Shown in pieces: positions 15,282 to 23,217 of a DNA stretch of 38,190 nt (position 1 is the stretch's first letter; every line of letters starts with the position of its first letter). Source of the DNA: Candidatus Bipolaricaulota bacterium (lineage in GTDB: Bacteria; Bipolaricaulota; Bipolaricaulia; RBG-16-55-9; DRXL01); NCBI GenBank assembly GCA_026414955.1, contig JAOAIA010000003.1, forward strand, positions 1-38,190, written 5' to 3'. The position numbers were made by a program, and so were the translations under genes. A model generated the notes under the pieces. The model searched no databases. It saw only the letters and a program-made list of their open reading frames with translations, and was not told the origin of the DNA.

Positions 15282-16163
15282 TCAAACGCTTATTATGATT
15301 AACAAGAAGAGCGTCGCCAGATAGAGCATCGAGTAGAGAAAGAGCCTCTTGCTTGTGTCGGGGCTAGGCCGACGCCAGTCCCGCCATGCGAGATAACTGA
15401 ACCCAAGACCAAGTGCGATCGCTCCTACAACGTACACAGCTCCGGTCACTTTCAAGGGATAAAAGAGCGCCACGCTCACCGGCAGGAGCGCCAGTGCATA
15501 GAAGAAGCTGCGCCGGCGCGTGACGCGCTCCCCGCGCACAACAGGAAGAATTGGAAGGCCAGCAGCGCGATACTCTTCAGCGCGTTCGGTTGCTAATGCC
15601 CAAAAGTGCGGCGGCTGCCAGAGCAAGAGAATCCCAAAGAGCACGAGCGCCGGAGCTTCAATGCGCCCCGTGGCGGCAGCCCAGCCGATGAGCGGCGGCA
15701 TCGCCCCAGCGATCCCGCCGATCTCCGTGCACCACGGTGAAGTCCGCTTGAGCCAGCGTGTGTACACGAGCGTATAGAAGAGGATCGCGAAGAGCGCCAG
15801 GCCCGCGGCAAGAAGATTCGCTCCCAGGGCGAGCACCCCAAAAGAAGCAACGGTGAGCGCGACTCCCCACAGTGCAGCAAAGAGGGGCTGCACGCGCCCG
15901 GCGGGCAAGGGTCGCGCGCGGGTGCGCGCCATGAGTCCATCTACATCGCGATCAATGAGACAATTGAAGACCCCGGCAGCGGAAGACGCCAGCCCCGTTC
16001 CCAAGAGCGCGATCACGAAAAGCCCCAGCGAAAAATCTCTCGCGGCGACCCAAAACGCTGCCGCCGTCGTCACCAAGACCAAGAGCGTAATGCGCGGCTT
16101 GGTGAGCGCAATATAATCTGAGAACGTCTGGCGCAGGGCGGCGCGCTGGGCTACAGTCGTCAT
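15282..16163 (-). CDS. ctaB: Protoheme IX farnesyltransferase (heme O synthase)
   Basis: CtaB is a UbiA-family membrane prenyltransferase that attaches farnesyl diphosphate to heme b, giving heme O for the oxidase. From the ATG at 16163 it has 293 residues and about nine membrane helices. It shows the first Asp-rich motif NCLIDRDVDGLMART and the family start DYIALTKPRITLLVLVTTAAAF. An upstream in-frame start at 16226 would add 21 non-conserved residues inside ctaA. The start at 16163 overlaps the ctaA stop by ATGA (16160-16163), so I chose it. The product feeds the heme A synthase encoded just before it. Confidence 0.94.
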   Translation of the reverse strand: MTTVAQRAALRQTFSDYIALTKPRITLLVLVTTAAAFWVAARDFSLGLFVIALLGTGLASSAAGVFNCLIDRDVDGLMARTRARPLPAGRVQPLFAALWGVALTVASFGVLALGANLLAAGLALFAILFYTLVYTRWLKRTSPWCTEIGGIAGAMPPLIGWAAATGRIEAPALVLFGILLLWQPPHFWALATERAEEYRAAGLPILPVVRGERVTRRRSFFYALALLPVSVALFYPLKVTGAVYVVGAIALGLGFSYLAWRDWRRPSPDTSKRLFLYSMLYLATLFLLIIISV

Positions 16164-17068
16164 GATGCTTGGGCTTCTCCTTTCTGTGCAGGCACGGGAG
16201 CATAGGCCCTCACGGGCCAAGTCCACACCGTCAGCACGATCTGGATTCCCAACAGCGCCAAAGCGCCCGCGAGATGGAGCATCGCGACGATGGGGTTGAG
16301 CAGCGACCAGACCGTGAGCACCCCAAGCGCGATCTGAACGAGCACGAGGGCGACCGAGCTGACTCCCAAGGCTGTGTAGCCCGACTTGATCGCCCGCGTC
16401 GCTGTGAGAGCAACGACGCCGAGCACGATCACCGCGAAGAGCCTATGCGACCATTGGTGGGCGATGGGGCTTATAGCTAAGTTTGGGAAGAACGTCAAGA
16501 ACGGCCAGAGGGGCAGGGCCATCCCCGCTTGGCTGTGGCGCACATACGCCCCAAGCACTGCTTGGAGATAGACCAAAATCACCGAAAAGAGTGCCCAGCG
16601 ATGCGTGCTCCCACCAGCGTTTGTGGGAGCCAGCGCGTGCGCTTTTGCTGCGAGCACGACGAGCAGTGCAAAGAGCAGCGTGCCAAGCCCAAAGTGCGCC
16701 GTCGAGACAGCTTTTGGCAGATCGAGCAAGACCGTGATACCCCCAAAGATCGCCACGACGACGACGAGCGCCAGCGACGCTGTAGTGAGCCAGACGAATG
16801 TCGGCTTGTCGCGCTCGCGCCGCCATGCACCTAAAGCCAGCGCGAGAATGCTCACGCCCACAAGCAGCGCAAAGAGCCGATGCGTCCATTCAATGACGAG
16901 TGCTGGGTCGTTGAGCGGAGGAATGAGCTGTCCTTGGCAGAGGGGCCAGTGGGGGCCACAGCCCATGCCCGATTCCGTCCCGCTCACGATATTCCCAAAG
17001 AGCAGATGCCCACACGTGATCGCAACCGTGAGAGCGCTTAAATACCGAAAGAGCGCCGAGGCTTGCAT
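16160..17068 (-). CDS. ctaA: Heme A synthase, COX15/CtaA family
   Basis: CtaA oxidises the C8 methyl of heme O to a formyl group, making heme A. The 302-residue protein has eight predicted membrane helices in two four-helix halves. It has the expected histidines (IEWTHRLFALLVG in the first half, AHQWSHRLFAVIVLG in the second) and the extracytoplasmic loop GMGCGPHWPLCQG, which contains the cysteine pair found in many CtaA proteins. The ATG at 17068 lies 1 nt after the stop of the small upstream ORF. It overlaps ctaB by 4 nt. Confidence 0.94.
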   Translation of the reverse strand: MQASALFRYLSALTVAITCGHLLFGNIVSGTESGMGCGPHWPLCQGQLIPPLNDPALVIEWTHRLFALLVGVSILALALGAWRRERDKPTFVWLTTASLALVVVVAIFGGITVLLDLPKAVSTAHFGLGTLLFALLVVLAAKAHALAPTNAGGSTHRWALFSVILVYLQAVLGAYVRHSQAGMALPLWPFLTFFPNLAISPIAHQWSHRLFAVIVLGVVALTATRAIKSGYTALGVSSVALVLVQIALGVLTVWSLLNPIVAMLHLAGALALLGIQIVLTVWTWPVRAYAPVPAQKGEAQAS

Positions 17069-17069
17069 A

Positions 17070-17372
17070 TCAATTCCCGTTCAGCGATGGGGGCTTCTCG
17101 TCTGACGACGACGCCCTCCGCGCTCGGTAGACGAGATACCCGATGACCCCTAGCGCAATAAACGGGATGGGCAACAGAATATACATGCCCCACGCATTGG
17201 GACCTAATGACTCAAAGATGCTCTTGCGCAGCTCGTGGTCGAGGAGAATAATAGCCGCTGCCGGCGACTGAAGTCGCCGTCTCAGTAAGTGAAAGTGTGC
17301 TGAAGCACGCTGCAAAGCCCTCTTCAGTGGGCTTTCCCATGCTAAGCCGGATGCTTCCAGCATCCGGATCAC
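17070..17372 (-). CDS. Small single-helix membrane protein of the oxidase cluster, N-terminus read through a palindromic repeat
   Basis: The frame runs 100 codons from a GTG at 17372 that overlaps the subunit IV stop (GTGA). Residues 1 to about 38 are encoded entirely by a cluster of four palindromes (17263-17367) and do not look like a natural protein start. Residues 41-62 (IILLDHELRKSIF...) look like coding sequence. A single hydrophobic helix follows (about 63-83, MYILLPIPFIALGVIGYLVYR), with a short polar tail. An internal ATG at codon 63 would give a 38-residue protein. Position and topology suggest a small oxidase-associated subunit or assembly peptide, but no family is recognised. Either the repeat was inserted near the 5' end in frame, or translation starts inside. 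Confidence 0.5.
   Translation of the reverse strand: MIRMLEASGLAWESPLKRALQRASAHFHLLRRRLQSPAAAIILLDHELRKSIFESLGPNAWGMYILLPIPFIALGVIGYLVYRARRASSSDEKPPSLNGN
17263..17367. repeat. Cluster of four REP-like palindromes
   Basis: Four hairpins lie in tandem. They are GGCGAC-TGAA-GTCGCC (17263-17278), GTGTGC-TGAA-GCACGC (17295-17310), AAAGCCC-8 nt-GGGCTTT (17314-17335, loop CTGAAG on the - strand), and CCGGATGC-5 nt-GCATCCGG (17347-17367). The TGAA-loop hairpin GCGTGC-TGAA-GCACGC recurs at 30720-30735. This resembles bacterial REP/BIME-type intergenic repeats. Here it overlaps the 5' part of a small reading frame. Confidence 0.75.
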
Positions 17373-17689
17373 CTCCCGAAGAAGATGGCACGCACGTCGA
17401 AGACGTAGCCGCCCTCAGCCATCACGAACGCCGTCAGCGCCAAAATTAAGAGCGGGGGCAACAAGATCGCATAGACCAAGCTCAGTCGCTCAAAGCGCAC
17501 GTGCATGAAGTAACTGACGATCAGCCCGGCCTTCAAGAGCGCAAACGCCGTGATCAAAAACCACGCCAACTCTTTGGGATGCACTCCAAAATAGTCTACT
17601 AAGTACGACATCGCGCTCAGCAGAAAGAGCAAGCCCCACACGACCAAATAGACTCTTATCGGATGATGCTGCTCGCCCGTGTGCTCCAT
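17369..17689 (-). CDS. ctaF: Cytochrome c oxidase subunit IV (prokaryotic type)
   Basis: The 106-residue protein has three membrane helices (about 12-32, 42-62, 72-92). It has the prokaryotic subunit IV layout, with the conserved AFALLKAGLIVSYFMHVRFERLSLVY stretch linking helices 2 and 3. This subunit is an accessory of aa3/caa3-type oxidases in the cytoplasmic membrane. A GGAGGG Shine-Dalgarno precedes the ATG. It lies 14 nt after the subunit III gene and overlaps the start of the next small ORF. Its family is clear; the precise role of the subunit is not well defined in general. Confidence 0.88.
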   Translation of the reverse strand: MEHTGEQHHPIRVYLVVWGLLFLLSAMSYLVDYFGVHPKELAWFLITAFALLKAGLIVSYFMHVRFERLSLVYAILLPPLLILALTAFVMAEGGYVFDVRAIFFGR

Positions 17690-17703
17690 ACTGTTAGCCC
17701 TCC

Positions 17704-18393
17704 CTAGAAGAGATAGAAGAACGCGAAGATGAAGACCCAGACTAAGTCAACGAAGTGCCAGTAGAGTCCAGCGATCTCCACGCGCTGATACCCGGTCTTC
17801 TCGTAGGCGCCGCGCAGCACTTGGGACGCGACCGTCGCCAAGTAGATCACCCCGGCGGTGACGTGCAGCCCGTGAAAGCCCGTGATCATGAAGAACGACG
17901 AGCCGAACTGCGGCGCGCCCATGGGGTTCGTCCACGGACGGAAGCCTTCATGAATGAGCTTCGTCCACTCGAACGCCTGCATCCCTACGAACGTCAGGCC
18001 CAGCAGCGCCGTCAGGGTGAGAAAGAGCGCGGCTTTAGCGCGGTTGCGCTCGTAGCCGTACTTCACAGCAATAGCCATCGTCCCGCTACTACTAATAAGA
18101 ACGAACGTCATGATCGCGATCAATAAGAGCGGGACTTCCGCTTCGCCGATGTGCAAGGCGAAGACCTTCGCCGGATCAGGCCAAGGGAGCGTGGCGCTCA
18201 GCCGCGCTGCCGCATACGCCGAGAGAAACGAGCCGAAGACGAACATGTCGCTGATGAGGAAGATCCACATCATCGCCTTGCCCCAGTTGACCTTGAACGT
18301 CTGCTGATCCGACGCCCAGTCAGCCACGAGATCGCGCAGCCATCGGGGCCACGTGCGCGCTCGATCTTCAGGAGATTCTATCTGTTGCGCCAT
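17704..18393 (-). CDS. ctaE: Cytochrome c oxidase subunit III (full-length)
   Basis: The 229-residue membrane protein has an N-terminal cytosolic stretch (about 1-40) followed by five to six helices. Family hallmarks include MMWIFLISDMFVFGSFLSAYA, KYGYERNRAKAALFLTLTALLGLTFVGMQAFEWTKLI, and the C-terminal GFHGLHVTAGVIYL and YWHFVDLVWVFIFAFFYLF. It is the second subunit III-like gene in the operon and the closer match to the canonical subunit. Subunit III stabilises proton uptake by subunit I. Confidence 0.92.
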   Translation of the reverse strand: MAQQIESPEDRARTWPRWLRDLVADWASDQQTFKVNWGKAMMWIFLISDMFVFGSFLSAYAAARLSATLPWPDPAKVFALHIGEAEVPLLLIAIMTFVLISSSGTMAIAVKYGYERNRAKAALFLTLTALLGLTFVGMQAFEWTKLIHEGFRPWTNPMGAPQFGSSFFMITGFHGLHVTAGVIYLATVASQVLRGAYEKTGYQRVEIAGLYWHFVDLVWVFIFAFFYLF

Positions 18394-18408
18394 CGTGCAC
18401 CTCGCTTG

Positions 18409-18948
18409 TCATGTGAGAACGATCAACGTGAAAAGAACGAGCCATACGACAGTGAGAAAGTGCCAATATGTCACAAAGAGCTGAAATCGCTCACGGGTGC
18501 GCACTGCTCCGGCGGCGACGACCAGCCCGCCCAATAAGTGCAGTCCGTGTACCGCAGTCAAGAGATAGAAGAAGCTGCTCGACGGATTTGTGTCGAGAAA
18601 ATAGCCGAGCTTCTGCAGCACGAACCACGCCCAGACTTGTCCGAGCAAGAAGAGCGCGCTGAGCACCGCTCCGGCGATAAAGCCCAGCCGTGCGCTTTGA
18701 GTGTGGCTCTGGCGCTCACCGAGGCGCGCCCACTGGAGCGCCGCGCTGCTTAAGAGCAAGATCGCCGTGTTAACCCAGAGCAATCCCGGCTTGGGCAGCG
18801 AGTGCCAATCCGATGATCCCATGCGCACAATATATGCGCTTATCAGCGCCGCGAAGACCATCGTCGCTACAGCGAGAAAGAGCCACAGCCCCACGCGCCC
18901 CGGCGTGACGAGGAACTCTCTGCGGCCGTTTGAGCTATGGGCAGCCAT
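18409..18948 (-). CDS. Second cytochrome c oxidase subunit III-like protein
   Basis: The 179-residue protein has five predicted helices and subunit III signatures: GLWLFLAVATMVFAALISAYIVRMG at the start, TAVHGLHLLGGLVV, and a terminal TYWHFLTVVWLVLFTLIVLT. It is shorter than the neighbouring ctaE product and about as far from it as paralogs usually are. Two consecutive subunit III genes after ctaD are known from several bacterial A-type oxidase clusters. The start ATG lies 4 nt after the ctaD stop, so translation is probably coupled. Whether both proteins sit in one enzyme cannot be told from sequence. Confidence 0.87.
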   Translation of the reverse strand: MAAHSSNGRREFLVTPGRVGLWLFLAVATMVFAALISAYIVRMGSSDWHSLPKPGLLWVNTAILLLSSAALQWARLGERQSHTQSARLGFIAGAVLSALFLLGQVWAWFVLQKLGYFLDTNPSSSFFYLLTAVHGLHLLGGLVVAAGAVRTRERFQLFVTYWHFLTVVWLVLFTLIVLT

Positions 18949-18952
18949 AGAG

Positions 18953-20680
18953 CTATCTCACCGTGCTCCCCGCGCCCACGGGGACAGTCGGCGTTGTTGG
19001 AACATTCTGCGGGATGAAATCGCGCTCCGCTCCGGGGACGCTGTAGTCATACGCCCAGCGATAGACTGTCGGCGTCTCTGCGCCCCAGTTGCCGTGCGGG
19101 GGCGGCGTCGTCGGCGTCTGCCATTCGAGCGTTGTGGCTTGCCACGGGTTGGGTGCGGCGCGCCTGCCGCGCACCGCGCTCCCGATCAGATTCGCGAGAA
19201 AGATCAATTGAACTGCCCCAACGATCAGCGCCGCTATCGTGATGATTGTGTTCAGCCCTGATGTCTGCGGGGGCAGATATTGCAGCACAGTGAAGTCGAA
19301 ATATCTTCGTGGCACGCCTAAAATCCCCAGCAAGAACATGGGGAAGAAGATCATATATGCGCCCACAAACGTCACCCAGAAGTGCAGCTTGCCCAGCGTC
19401 TCGTTGAACATTCTGCCGGTCACTTTGGGGAACCAGTGATAGATTCCCCCGAAGATCGCCATCAGGGCTGCTACGCCCATCACTAAGTGAAAGTGCCCGA
19501 CAACAAAGTACGTGTCGTGCAGCGGGACGTCGGCAATGACGTTGCCCAAGGGCAAGCCCGTCAGCCCCCCAATGATAAACGTGCTGATCCAGCCGATGCC
19601 AAAGAGCATCGGGGTATTGAACCGAATATTCCCGCGCCAGAGCGTCAGCAGCCAGTTATAGACCTTCACTGCCGAGGGAATAGCGATGACCACGGTCGCT
19701 GCAGCAAACCAGAACCCAAAATACGGGTTCATGCCGCTCACGAACATATGGTGTGCCCAGACGAGAAAACCGATGATCGCGATCGCTGCCATGGCGATGA
19801 CCATCGCTTTATAGCCGAAGATTGGCTTGCGCGAGTGGGTCGCGATCAGATCCGAGGCAATGCCCATCGCGGGGAGGATGACGACGTAGACTTCGGGGTG
19901 GCCAAAGTACCAAAAGAGATGTTGGAAGAGCAAGGGGTTGCCGCCCTCGCGGGGGAGCTGTTGCCCAAAGAGCGTCACCGTGGGGATGAAGAAGCTGGTG
20001 CCCAAGAGATTATCTAACAAGAGCATGACGCCACCGACGAAGAGCGCCGGAAACGCGAGCAGCGCTATAATGGAAGCGATAAAAATCCCCCAGACTGACA
20101 GGGGCATACGCATCAAGGTCATGCCCTGGGTGCGGCACTGCAAGACGGTCGTCACATAATTCAAGCCGCCCATCGTTGCGGCAGCGATGAAGATCACGAG
20201 CGAGACGAGCATCAGTTTAATACCCCAGCCCGACCCCGGCGCGGCGTTGGGCAGAGCCGACAATGGAGGATAGAGCGTCCAGCCCGCGCCCGTCGGCCCG
20301 CCCGGCACCACGAACGCTGCCATGAGCACGATCACCGAGAGCAGATAGACCCAGTAGCTGAGCATATTCAGGAACGGGAAGGCCATGTCCCGTGCTCCAA
20401 TCATTAAGGGGATGAGATAGTTCCCAAAGCCCCCCAGCAAGATCGCCGTCAAGAGATAGACGATCATGATCATGCCGTGTTGGGTCAGCATCTGATAGTA
20501 CGAGCTGGGGTTGAGAAACTGAAACTCTCCGGGGAAGCCCAACTGCAGGCGCATCAACCACGAGAGCACCAGCCCAAATATCCCCACGAGCAGCGCCGTG
20601 ATCGTATACTGAATAGCTATGACTTTGTGGTCTTGGCTGAAGATATATTTCGTCCAGAAGCTTTCGTGATGGCCGTGCAT
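18953..20680 (-). CDS. ctaD: Cytochrome c oxidase subunit I
   Basis: This is the catalytic subunit, reducing O2 and pumping protons. The 575-residue protein has twelve predicted membrane helices. It has the low-spin heme ligand His68 (MLTQHGMIM), the D-channel region GGFGNYLIPLMIGARDMAFP with Asp98, the CuB/Tyr motif FGHPEVYVVILP (His261, Glu263, Tyr265) and the His310-His311 pair of CuB, then DTYFVVGHFHLVMG with further heme ligands. The GHPEVY glutamate marks the A1-type family. An AGGAG Shine-Dalgarno lies before the ATG. The C-terminal cytosolic tail (about 60 residues, Pro/Thr-rich) is longer than needed for the core. Confidence 0.97.
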   Translation of the reverse strand: MHGHHESFWTKYIFSQDHKVIAIQYTITALLVGIFGLVLSWLMRLQLGFPGEFQFLNPSSYYQMLTQHGMIMIVYLLTAILLGGFGNYLIPLMIGARDMAFPFLNMLSYWVYLLSVIVLMAAFVVPGGPTGAGWTLYPPLSALPNAAPGSGWGIKLMLVSLVIFIAAATMGGLNYVTTVLQCRTQGMTLMRMPLSVWGIFIASIIALLAFPALFVGGVMLLLDNLLGTSFFIPTVTLFGQQLPREGGNPLLFQHLFWYFGHPEVYVVILPAMGIASDLIATHSRKPIFGYKAMVIAMAAIAIIGFLVWAHHMFVSGMNPYFGFWFAAATVVIAIPSAVKVYNWLLTLWRGNIRFNTPMLFGIGWISTFIIGGLTGLPLGNVIADVPLHDTYFVVGHFHLVMGVAALMAIFGGIYHWFPKVTGRMFNETLGKLHFWVTFVGAYMIFFPMFLLGILGVPRRYFDFTVLQYLPPQTSGLNTIITIAALIVGAVQLIFLANLIGSAVRGRRAAPNPWQATTLEWQTPTTPPPHGNWGAETPTVYRWAYDYSVPGAERDFIPQNVPTTPTVPVGAGSTVR

Positions 20681-20692
20681 AGCTGTTCACTC

Positions 20693-21493
20693 CTAGGGTT
20701 TGACCGTAGCAGCGACGGTGGGCTGCTTGGCCAGCCACTCTTGGAATTTTTCCGTGCTTTCGACGATGACCGGGCTTTGCATTCTGTGATGGCCGATGCC
20801 GCACAGTTCGGCGCAGACGGCTTGGAATCTGCCCTCGACTGTTGGGATGAACCAATAGTGAGTGACCATGCCGGGGACGGCGTCCATCTTGGCGCGAAAG
20901 TATGGGATGAAGAAGCTGTGCAGCACGTCTTTGGCGCGTATGTGCAGCAAAACAGAGCGATTGACGGGCAAGTGCAGCTCGGTGTACGAGAGAATGTCGT
21001 CGTGGGCGGCGGGGTCGGTCAAGTCAACCCCGAAGAGATTCTTGGGGCTGATGAGCTTGGGATTGGCTCGCCCAAGTTTTCCATCGGGGCCAGGGTAGCG
21101 ATACATCCAGCGCCACTGCTCTCCTAAGACCTCGACGATCATCGCGTCGCGCGGCGGGCTGATGAAGCGCGAGTACGCAAATAGCCCCGGCGCGAGCAAG
21201 ATAATAATTCCCAACGCCGTGACTCCGATGAGTATCTTCTCGATCTTGGGGTTATCGGGGATGAACTGAGCGCGGCTCTGCTCGCGTGCGCGGTAGCGCA
21301 GCACGAGATAGGCTAAGACGAGATTGAGCACGACAAACGCGATCCCGATGACAGCGAGCGTGATGAGCAGTGCTCCGTCTATCTCGTGCCAATTGGACGC
21401 GAGCGGCGTGAACCACCAGATGCCGCTCGCGGTGAGGATCAACGCTCCTAAGACTAGGCAGACCAAAATCGCAGACGTCAGTGCAGCGTGCAT
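20693..21493 (-). CDS. ctaC: Cytochrome c oxidase subunit II
   Basis: Subunit II accepts electrons from cytochrome c or a copper protein through the binuclear CuA centre on the periplasmic side. The 266-residue protein has hydrophobic segments at about 7-28, 42-66 and 88-107, then a cupredoxin domain with CuA ligands His192, Cys227, Glu229, Cys231, His235 and Met238 (CAELCGIGHHRM). Upstream aromatic residues (GEQWRWMYRYP) form the electron entry patch. No CXXCH heme c motif is present, so it is aa3- rather than caa3-type. It is the first gene of the operon, behind a near-consensus promoter. Confidence 0.96.
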   Translation of the reverse strand: MHAALTSAILVCLVLGALILTASGIWWFTPLASNWHEIDGALLITLAVIGIAFVVLNLVLAYLVLRYRAREQSRAQFIPDNPKIEKILIGVTALGIIILLAPGLFAYSRFISPPRDAMIVEVLGEQWRWMYRYPGPDGKLGRANPKLISPKNLFGVDLTDPAAHDDILSYTELHLPVNRSVLLHIRAKDVLHSFFIPYFRAKMDAVPGMVTHYWFIPTVEGRFQAVCAELCGIGHHRMQSPVIVESTEKFQEWLAKQPTVAATVKP

Positions 21494-21558
21494 GTGCGTA
21501 TCCCCCAGCTCATAGTGGTGATAGAACTCATAATCCTGACTGATCTGTGACAGGTGAG

Positions 21559-21587
21559 ATTATAGCTGTTATCACGTTCGCCTGCAA
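21559..21587 (-). promoter_or_regulatory. Promoter of the cytochrome oxidase operon
   Basis: On the - strand TTGCAG (-35, complement of 21582-21587) and a perfect TATAAT (-10, complement of 21559-21564) are spaced by exactly 17 nt. Transcription should start near 21552 and leave a leader of about 58 nt before ctaC. It is the only strong promoter seen for the nine genes down to 14849. Confidence 0.75.
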
Positions 21588-22135
21588 GGCGCAGGAGCCA
21601 AAGTTAGGGATAAGGTAGGAGAAGTCTAGAGATTCTGCACTGTACGGCTAGGATCGCTGGCAATGCTGAGCGCTGAGCGCTACTTCACTTCTGAACCCCG
21701 GCGGCCAGGGGTAGTCAGGGGGGCAGCTGAATCATGTACTACAACGGCATATTGTGTGTGTTCGATGAAGAAGATACGCCCCATCAAGCGTGGTTCAAAA
21801 AGGGCATTCAATATGACTCCAGCGTGCTGGTTCCCGCGCACCGTACTATGGTCCAGAGAGACCATGCTCGCATCAAACCCCCAGATGCCGATGAAGTTTT
21901 CCTCAAGTGCTGACCGAATGATGAAACCCTGAGCATCCGACAGTACCAGTTTATCCTTGGCTTCCTCGCGCTGCACCCTCTCCCCCTGCTTGCTCTAGGG
22001 TGATTCTGAGGAGGAACGAGCGACTCTCTAGGCTCTCACCCCCCATGTACCATAAACAGAGAGAAAAGTCAAGAGGTCTGCGAGAAAATCGCGTGCAGAT
22101 CAGAAGTTGGGGTTAAGTGCTCATGAAACTACCCC
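21588..22135. other. Gene-poor region around the beta-helix remnant
   Basis: Apart from the beta-helix remnant (21680-21976) I see no intact gene. A short CT-rich stretch around 21975-22005 weakly recalls the CCCTCACCCC repeat family. A direct duplication GCTGAGC-GCTGAGC lies at about 21664-21677. No transposase or tRNA is seen, so the cause of the decay is not visible. Confidence 0.4.
21680..21976 (-). pseudogene. Remnant of a right-handed beta-helix protein
   Basis: A 98-codon frame contains two to three rungs typical of parallel beta-helix (NosD/pectate-lyase-like) repeats: GFIIRSALEENFIGIWGFDASMVSLDHSTVRGNQHAGVILNA. The spacing of Ser/Asn/Gly and aliphatic positions is as in such rungs. 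There is no signal peptide, an in-frame stop lies six codons upstream of the nominal GTG start, and no Shine-Dalgarno is present. Such proteins normally have hundreds of residues, so this is best read as a decayed fragment left between the oxidase operon and the next genes. It could also be an expressed small protein, but that is less likely. Confidence 0.45.
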
Positions 22136-22164
22136 TCGCAAGTCTCTTCGCTCTGTGTTACAAT
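22136..22164 (+). promoter_or_regulatory. Candidate promoter of the small gene at 22174
   Basis: A weak -35 TCGCAA (22136-22141), 17 nt, then TACAAT (22159-22164) preceded by TGT (extended -10). The predicted start near 22171 falls just before the GTG at 22174. If correct, upstream in-frame starts at 22117 and 22123 are not used. Confidence 0.4.
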
Positions 22165-22173
22165 AATCCTCGG

Positions 22174-22470
22174 GTGATCATCGTGTCCGCAGCCAAAGAT
22201 CGTCAGATACTTCAGGTGCTCGATGCGCTCGGCGCGCCCAACCACAGCGATCTCGCAACGCGTACCGAGCGATTATTGAAGACGCTCGGTGTCTGGGAGG
22301 TCGCGCACCGGATACGCGCTGTGCTTACAGAGCATCCCAACGAAGCCCAAGCGTTCCTTCAGTATCTAGGGCACACACACCCCGCGGCTGCCGATAGAAT
22401 CCAGATATTGTTGACAGCCACAAAAGGCGAAGACAAAGAACTCCTCAAGCGCGAGTTCGGCGGAGATTAA
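22174..22470 (+). CDS. Hypothetical small helical protein
   Basis: I do not recognise the family. From GTG 22174 the product has 98 residues (95 from GTG 22183), all predicted helical and soluble, for example QILQVLDALG, DLATRTERLLKTLGVWEVAHRIRAVL and NEAQAFLQYLG, with a charged C-terminus ending KREFGGD. The open frame extends upstream to a GTG at 22117, but a promoter-like element lies inside that extension. It precedes the UPF0173 hydrolase gene by 27 nt on the same strand and may be cotranscribed with it. Codon use resembles the neighbouring genes. Confidence 0.6.
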   Translation: MIIVSAAKDRQILQVLDALGAPNHSDLATRTERLLKTLGVWEVAHRIRAVLTEHPNEAQAFLQYLGHTHPAAADRIQILLTATKGEDKELLKREFGGD

Positions 22471-22497
22471 CACAACAAAACTCAGCAGGAGGTTGCC

Positions 22498-23172
22498 ATG
22501 AAGATCACATTTATCGGTCATGCCGCCATCGAGATCAAGACCGACAAGCATTCGATACTGATAGACCCGTTCATCACCGGTAACCCCGTCGCCCAGCACA
22601 AGCCCGAAGATTTTCAGCCCGACGCGATCCTGCTCACTCACGGCCACGCTGATCACTTGGGCGATGCCGTCCCCATCAGCCAGCGCACCGGCGCCCCGAT
22701 CATCGCGATCTTCGAGCTGGCGACGTACTGTCAGTCCCAAGGCGCCAAAGCCGTGGGGATGAACATCGGCGGGCCAAGCCGCTTCGAGTTCGGCACGGTG
22801 CAGTTCACCCCGGCATTTCATAGCTCCAGCCATGACGGACATTACCTGGGCGAACCCTGTGGGATAGTCTTCACGACCCTAGAGAACAAAAAAATCTATC
22901 ACGCGGGCGACACCGCGCTCTTTGGCGACATGGCCTTGATCGGGAAGCTCGGACTGGATGTGGCTCTCTTGCCCATCGGCAGTTATTACACGATGGACCC
23001 CGAGGCAGCTCTCGAAGCCGTCCAGTTGCTCAAACCCAGGATCGTCATCCCCATTCACTATAACACCCTGCCGGCGATCCACCAGGACCCTGGACAGTTC
23101 AAGGCAAAAGTCGAGGCGCAGACCAAAACACACGTCATCATCTTGCGTCCCGGCGAACACTGCACGATTTAA
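22498..23172 (+). CDS. UPF0173-family metal-dependent hydrolase (metallo-beta-lactamase fold)
   Basis: The 224-residue protein is a compact metallo-beta-lactamase-fold hydrolase of the UPF0173/UlaG-like group. It starts MKITFIGHAAIEI and carries the metal motif LLTHGHADHLGD, a second histidine in TPAFHSSSHDGHYLG, the aspartate in IYHAGDTALFGDM, and a closing VIPIHYNTLPAI with the last metal ligand. All usual ligands for two metals appear present and the length is typical. A strong AGGAGG Shine-Dalgarno precedes the ATG. The natural substrate of the family is not established. It lies upstream of the ribonucleotide reductase gene but is separated from it by about 270 nt with its own promoters. 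Confidence 0.9.
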   Translation: MKITFIGHAAIEIKTDKHSILIDPFITGNPVAQHKPEDFQPDAILLTHGHADHLGDAVPISQRTGAPIIAIFELATYCQSQGAKAVGMNIGGPSRFEFGTVQFTPAFHSSSHDGHYLGEPCGIVFTTLENKKIYHAGDTALFGDMALIGKLGLDVALLPIGSYYTMDPEAALEAVQLLKPRIVIPIHYNTLPAIHQDPGQFKAKVEAQTKTHVIILRPGEHCTI

Positions 23173-23217
23173 CGGGAAGAGCCTACTGTTATTGAAAAAC
23201 TGTGACGGCTGTCGCCC

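Noticed and set aside
17263..17367. CRISPR array
   Set aside because: The hairpins differ in stem sequence, are not regularly spaced, have no spacers of uniform length, and no cas genes are present.
22117..22173. Upstream extension of the small gene, starting at GTG 22117 or ATG 22123
   Set aside because: The extension contains a TACAAT extended -10 and has a composition unlike the rest of the product; the downstream GTG is preferred.
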